Assembly: GCA_016932035.1 (NCBI GenBank)
Contig: JAFGDR010000046.1
Location: forward strand, 1 to 34,971
DNA: 34,971 nt
Source: Candidatus Cloacimonadota bacterium
GTDB taxonomy: Bacteria; Cloacimonadota; Cloacimonadia; JGIOTU-2
Direction of reading: 5' to 3'
Position numbers and translations under genes: made by a program
In this document: positions 32,742-34,971 of the stretch, piece after piece
How positions within the stretch are numbered: position 1 is the first letter of the stretch
Layout of the letters: each line of letters starts with the position of its first letter
Notes under the pieces: generated by a model
The model's input: only the letters and a program-made list of their open reading frames with translations
The model's database searches: none
What the model was told of the DNA's origin: nothing

Positions 32742-34971
32742 ATGAAAAAAAGAATAGGAATGACCCTATTTCTTGTAATAGGGCTTGTACAATTATCTCT
32801 GCTTTATGCAGACACATTGCTGGAAGAGCACACACTTTTCGAAAATACGAACGGCGCATGTGCAATTGCAGCAGCGGATTTCAATCTTGACGGTTTCCAG
32901 GATCTTGTGTACACATGTTTTCAGAGCGGACATATCACATGGCTGGAAAATGACGGAAACCTGAACTTTTCAGAACATCTGGTTATCAATGGATACACGA
33001 ATGCAAAAGCAATCGATGTGGGAGACATCAATCAGGACGGATATCCTGATTTTGTAGCAACGGCAAATGGAGCTGACAGGATCACATGGTTCGAGAATAA
33101 TCATGATGAAACCTTCACAGCTCATGATGTTGCGACAACCTGGGATGAACCGGGTTTCGTACAGGTAACAGATCGTCCGAGTGGAAATCTTATCGATATC
33201 AATTCTGACGGTGAAGTAGATATCCTTGCAACTGCATGCCAGATTGGAAGGATCGGTTGGTTTGAAAATGACGGTGAAGAAAATTTCGAAGAGCACATTA
33301 TTAAAGATGACTGGACTGTAGTAAGCGGAGCAGTGGCACTGGATGTGGATGGAGACACTGATATCGATATCATTGCGGCAGCACAAGGTGGGGGAGTCGT
33401 ATGGTTCGAAAACATCGGTGATGACGAAGTTTTTACGGAACATCTTCTCTTTGACGGCTGGGATAAATCAAACTGGATACAGGCAGGATTTATCAATGAT
33501 GACACGTATGTAGATTTTGCCCTTACATCATGCGGGATTAGTGATAATGTCGGCTGGTTTGAGAATGACGGCAGCCAGAATTTTACATTACACATGTTGA
33601 ATGACAGCTATGCTGGAGGTCGAAGCCCGGTTTTATCAGATATCGATGAAGACGGCGATACGGACATTTTTGCAATTGCCTGGCAGGATGCTGTTGCGTC
33701 ATTCTTTGAAAATGACGGAGAAGCGAATTTTACGGAAACCTTTATCAGCACAGATGCACTTGATCTATTAAAATTGTTTATTGTCGACCTTGATTCAGAT
33801 GATGATTTGGATATTGTCGGATGTACGGCAGTGTATGGTGTTCATCATATACGTTGGTGGGAAAACGTCAATGAGTTCCTTGTTGCAGATTTTACCGTCG
33901 ATGTGGTGACTGGAAATGTACCTTTGTCTGTAAATTTCAGCGAATCGACGTTCAGTAAGCCACCAGTGCAGTATTGGCATTGGGATTTCGATAATGATGG
34001 CATAATAGATTCGTATGAACAAAATCCTGAATGGACCTATAACGAAGTTGGATCCTATATGCCTACACTCGTGGTGTCGAATGGTGTGATCACTGAAACA
34101 GTTACACTTGATGACAGCATACGGGTTTTCGATGGTGAAAGCGCATTATATTTTGAATCAGGGAATTGTGTGATGGTCTCACCGTCTCCAACGCTTAATA
34201 TTATCGATGATCTTACCATGGAAGCCTGGATAAAACCGATTGGTTGGGGATTACATCCCTCTCTAGGATTTGGCAGGATCATCGATAAGACGGCGTATGT
34301 CCTGATGCTTATCAAAGAATATGCTGTGACGAATAATTACTGTCTTGCAATGTGGCTGTATAACGAAAACGGCACAAATTCTATAATAACAACACCTGAT
34401 AGTTCGATTTCCCTAGATACATGGCAACACGTTGCAGCAAGTTTTTCCAACACATATGATGAAGTAAAAATGTATATAAATGGTATTGAGCAGGAGCTTT
34501 CTTTTACAAATACACCTTCAGGTCCAATAGCAGATAATAGCGCAAGTGACTTAGCAATCGGCAGTACTAATTATAATTGTTTTACTTTTAATGGCACAAT
34601 TGATGAAGTTCGCGTTTGGAATGATAGTCGGAGTTCTGATGATATTCAATATTACCGGAATTACTATTTAAGCGGCTCAGAACCCGGTTTGTCGGGTTAT
34701 TGGCAAATGAATGAAGGAAATGGTATTCTTGTTCATGATTCGAGCCCAAATTTCAACGATGGCGTAATTCTAGATCCAGTCTGGACGCATGGCAAAGGTC
34801 TTTTGCCAGTAGGTATCGATGAAATAATCGAAAATGAGGAACTTTACTCACAAATATTGCCAAATCCTTGTAGAAAAAATCTGAATATTTCATTTTTCTG
34901 TAAAAAATCAGAAAATATTAAGATAAATATCTATAATATTCGCGGTCAAAGAGTAAAAACGTTAGCTGACA
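32742..34971 (+). CDS. Surface protein: seven VCBS/FG-GAP-like repeats, PKD, LamG-like, sorting domain (3' truncated)
   Basis: The frame is open from ATG 32742 (GGGGAG at 32731-32736) to the window end, 743 codons. Residues 1-23 are a signal peptide (ending LSLLYA). Seven repeats of about 50 residues (about 38-380) carry calcium-loop-like DxDxDGD or DINQDGYPD strands and a WFENDG strand, the VCBS/FG-GAP pattern of a seven-bladed propeller. Then come PKD (about 382-465: WDFDNDGIIDSYE, WTYNEVGSYMPTLVV), a LamG-like domain (about 473-680: LTMEAWIKPIGWG, WQHVAASFSN, GTIDEVRVWN) and the start of a sorting module (QILPNPCRKNLNISF, YNIRGQRVKTLAD). The PKD-LamG-sorting stalk is paralogous to that of the 24871 protein. 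Probably co-transcribed with the TrmB-family gene. Confidence 0.92.
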   Translation, partial: MKKRIGMTLFLVIGLVQLSLLYADTLLEEHTLFENTNGACAIAAADFNLDGFQDLVYTCFQSGHITWLENDGNLNFSEHLVINGYTNAKAIDVGDINQDGYPDFVATANGADRITWFENNHDETFTAHDVATTWDEPGFVQVTDRPSGNLIDINSDGEVDILATACQIGRIGWFENDGEENFEEHIIKDDWTVVSGAVALDVDGDTDIDIIAAAQGGGVVWFENIGDDEVFTEHLLFDGWDKSNWIQAGFINDDTYVDFALTSCGISDNVGWFENDGSQNFTLHMLNDSYAGGRSPVLSDIDEDGDTDIFAIAWQDAVASFFENDGEANFTETFISTDALDLLKLFIVDLDSDDDLDIVGCTAVYGVHHIRWWENVNEFLVADFTVDVVTGNVPLSVNFSESTFSKPPVQYWHWDFDNDGIIDSYEQNPEWTYNEVGSYMPTLVVSNGVITETVTLDDSIRVFDGESALYFESGNCVMVSPSPTLNIIDDLTMEAWIKPIGWGLHPSLGFGRIIDKTAYVLMLIKEYAVTNNYCLAMWLYNENGTNSIITTPDSSISLDTWQHVAASFSNTYDEVKMYINGIEQELSFTNTPSGPIADNSASDLAIGSTNYNCFTFNGTIDEVRVWNDSRSSDDIQYYRNYYLSGSEPGLSGYWQMNEGNGILVHDSSPNFNDGVILDPVWTHGKGLLPVGIDEIIENEELYSQILPNPCRKNLNISFFCKKSENIKINIYNIRGQRVKTLAD

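Noticed and set aside
32970-33595. Two overlapping minus-strand ORFs of 157 codons inside the VCBS-like gene
   Set aside because: They are shadows of a repeat-rich + strand gene whose signal peptide, repeats, PKD and LamG domains run in one frame to the window end.

Overview
The window looks like chromosomal DNA from a low-GC, Gram-negative bacterium of the FCB superphylum. Four large exported proteins carry or begin a C-terminal module of the type IX secretion sorting kind (a 'YPNP/LPNP ... GQ.V.TL ... G.Y' pattern), which is an FCB hallmark. Most genes have clear Shine-Dalgarno sites (GGAGG, AGGAG). That is unusual for true Bacteroidota and points to a sister lineage such as Cloacimonadota or Marinimicrobia. 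This placement is inference.

Region 1 (1-12108) is a signalling block on the + strand: the C-terminus of a histidine kinase, a receiver-kinase hybrid, a membrane PAS-PAS-GAF kinase, then three tightly coupled genes (4131-8310), then a receiver kinase with seven PAS domains. The three-gene unit is the most interesting part of the window. It encodes a corrinoid-binding protein, a UroD/MtaA-like protein that seems to lack both zinc cysteines, and a kinase whose N-terminus resembles DUF1638, a domain associated with corrinoid methyltransferase genes. No substrate methyltransferase, RamA-like activator or DNA-binding response regulator is seen here. I propose a corrinoid- or methyl-sensing phosphorelay rather than a catabolic operon.

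Region 2 (12111-19053) holds an Mrp-type ATPase on the - strand, an exported form of a small helical-repeat family, a complete tRNA-Thr(CGT) preceded by a truncated copy of its own 5' half, a large DUF4175-like membrane/coiled-coil protein, and an overlapping exported TPR protein. Region 3 (19054-22367) is a soluble PAS-PAS-GAF-PAS-PAS-GAF kinase.

Region 4 (22368-27348) is a well-bounded transcription unit: a TTTGACA promoter, a perfect 20-bp palindromic operator, a TetR regulator, an exported propeller protein, an exported DJ-1/PfpI-like protein, a seven-repeat/PKD/LamG surface protein and a hairpin terminator. Region 5 (27379-34971) holds a seven-repeat SBBP-like plus Kelch-like surface protein, a MurG-like glycosyltransferase, a TrmB-family regulator and a VCBS-like/PKD/LamG surface protein cut by the window end. 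Regulator-plus-surface-protein therefore occurs twice (TetR, TrmB). Several intergenic regions share TTTGACA followed about 17-22 nt later by a TA-rich element, probably the local housekeeping promoter.
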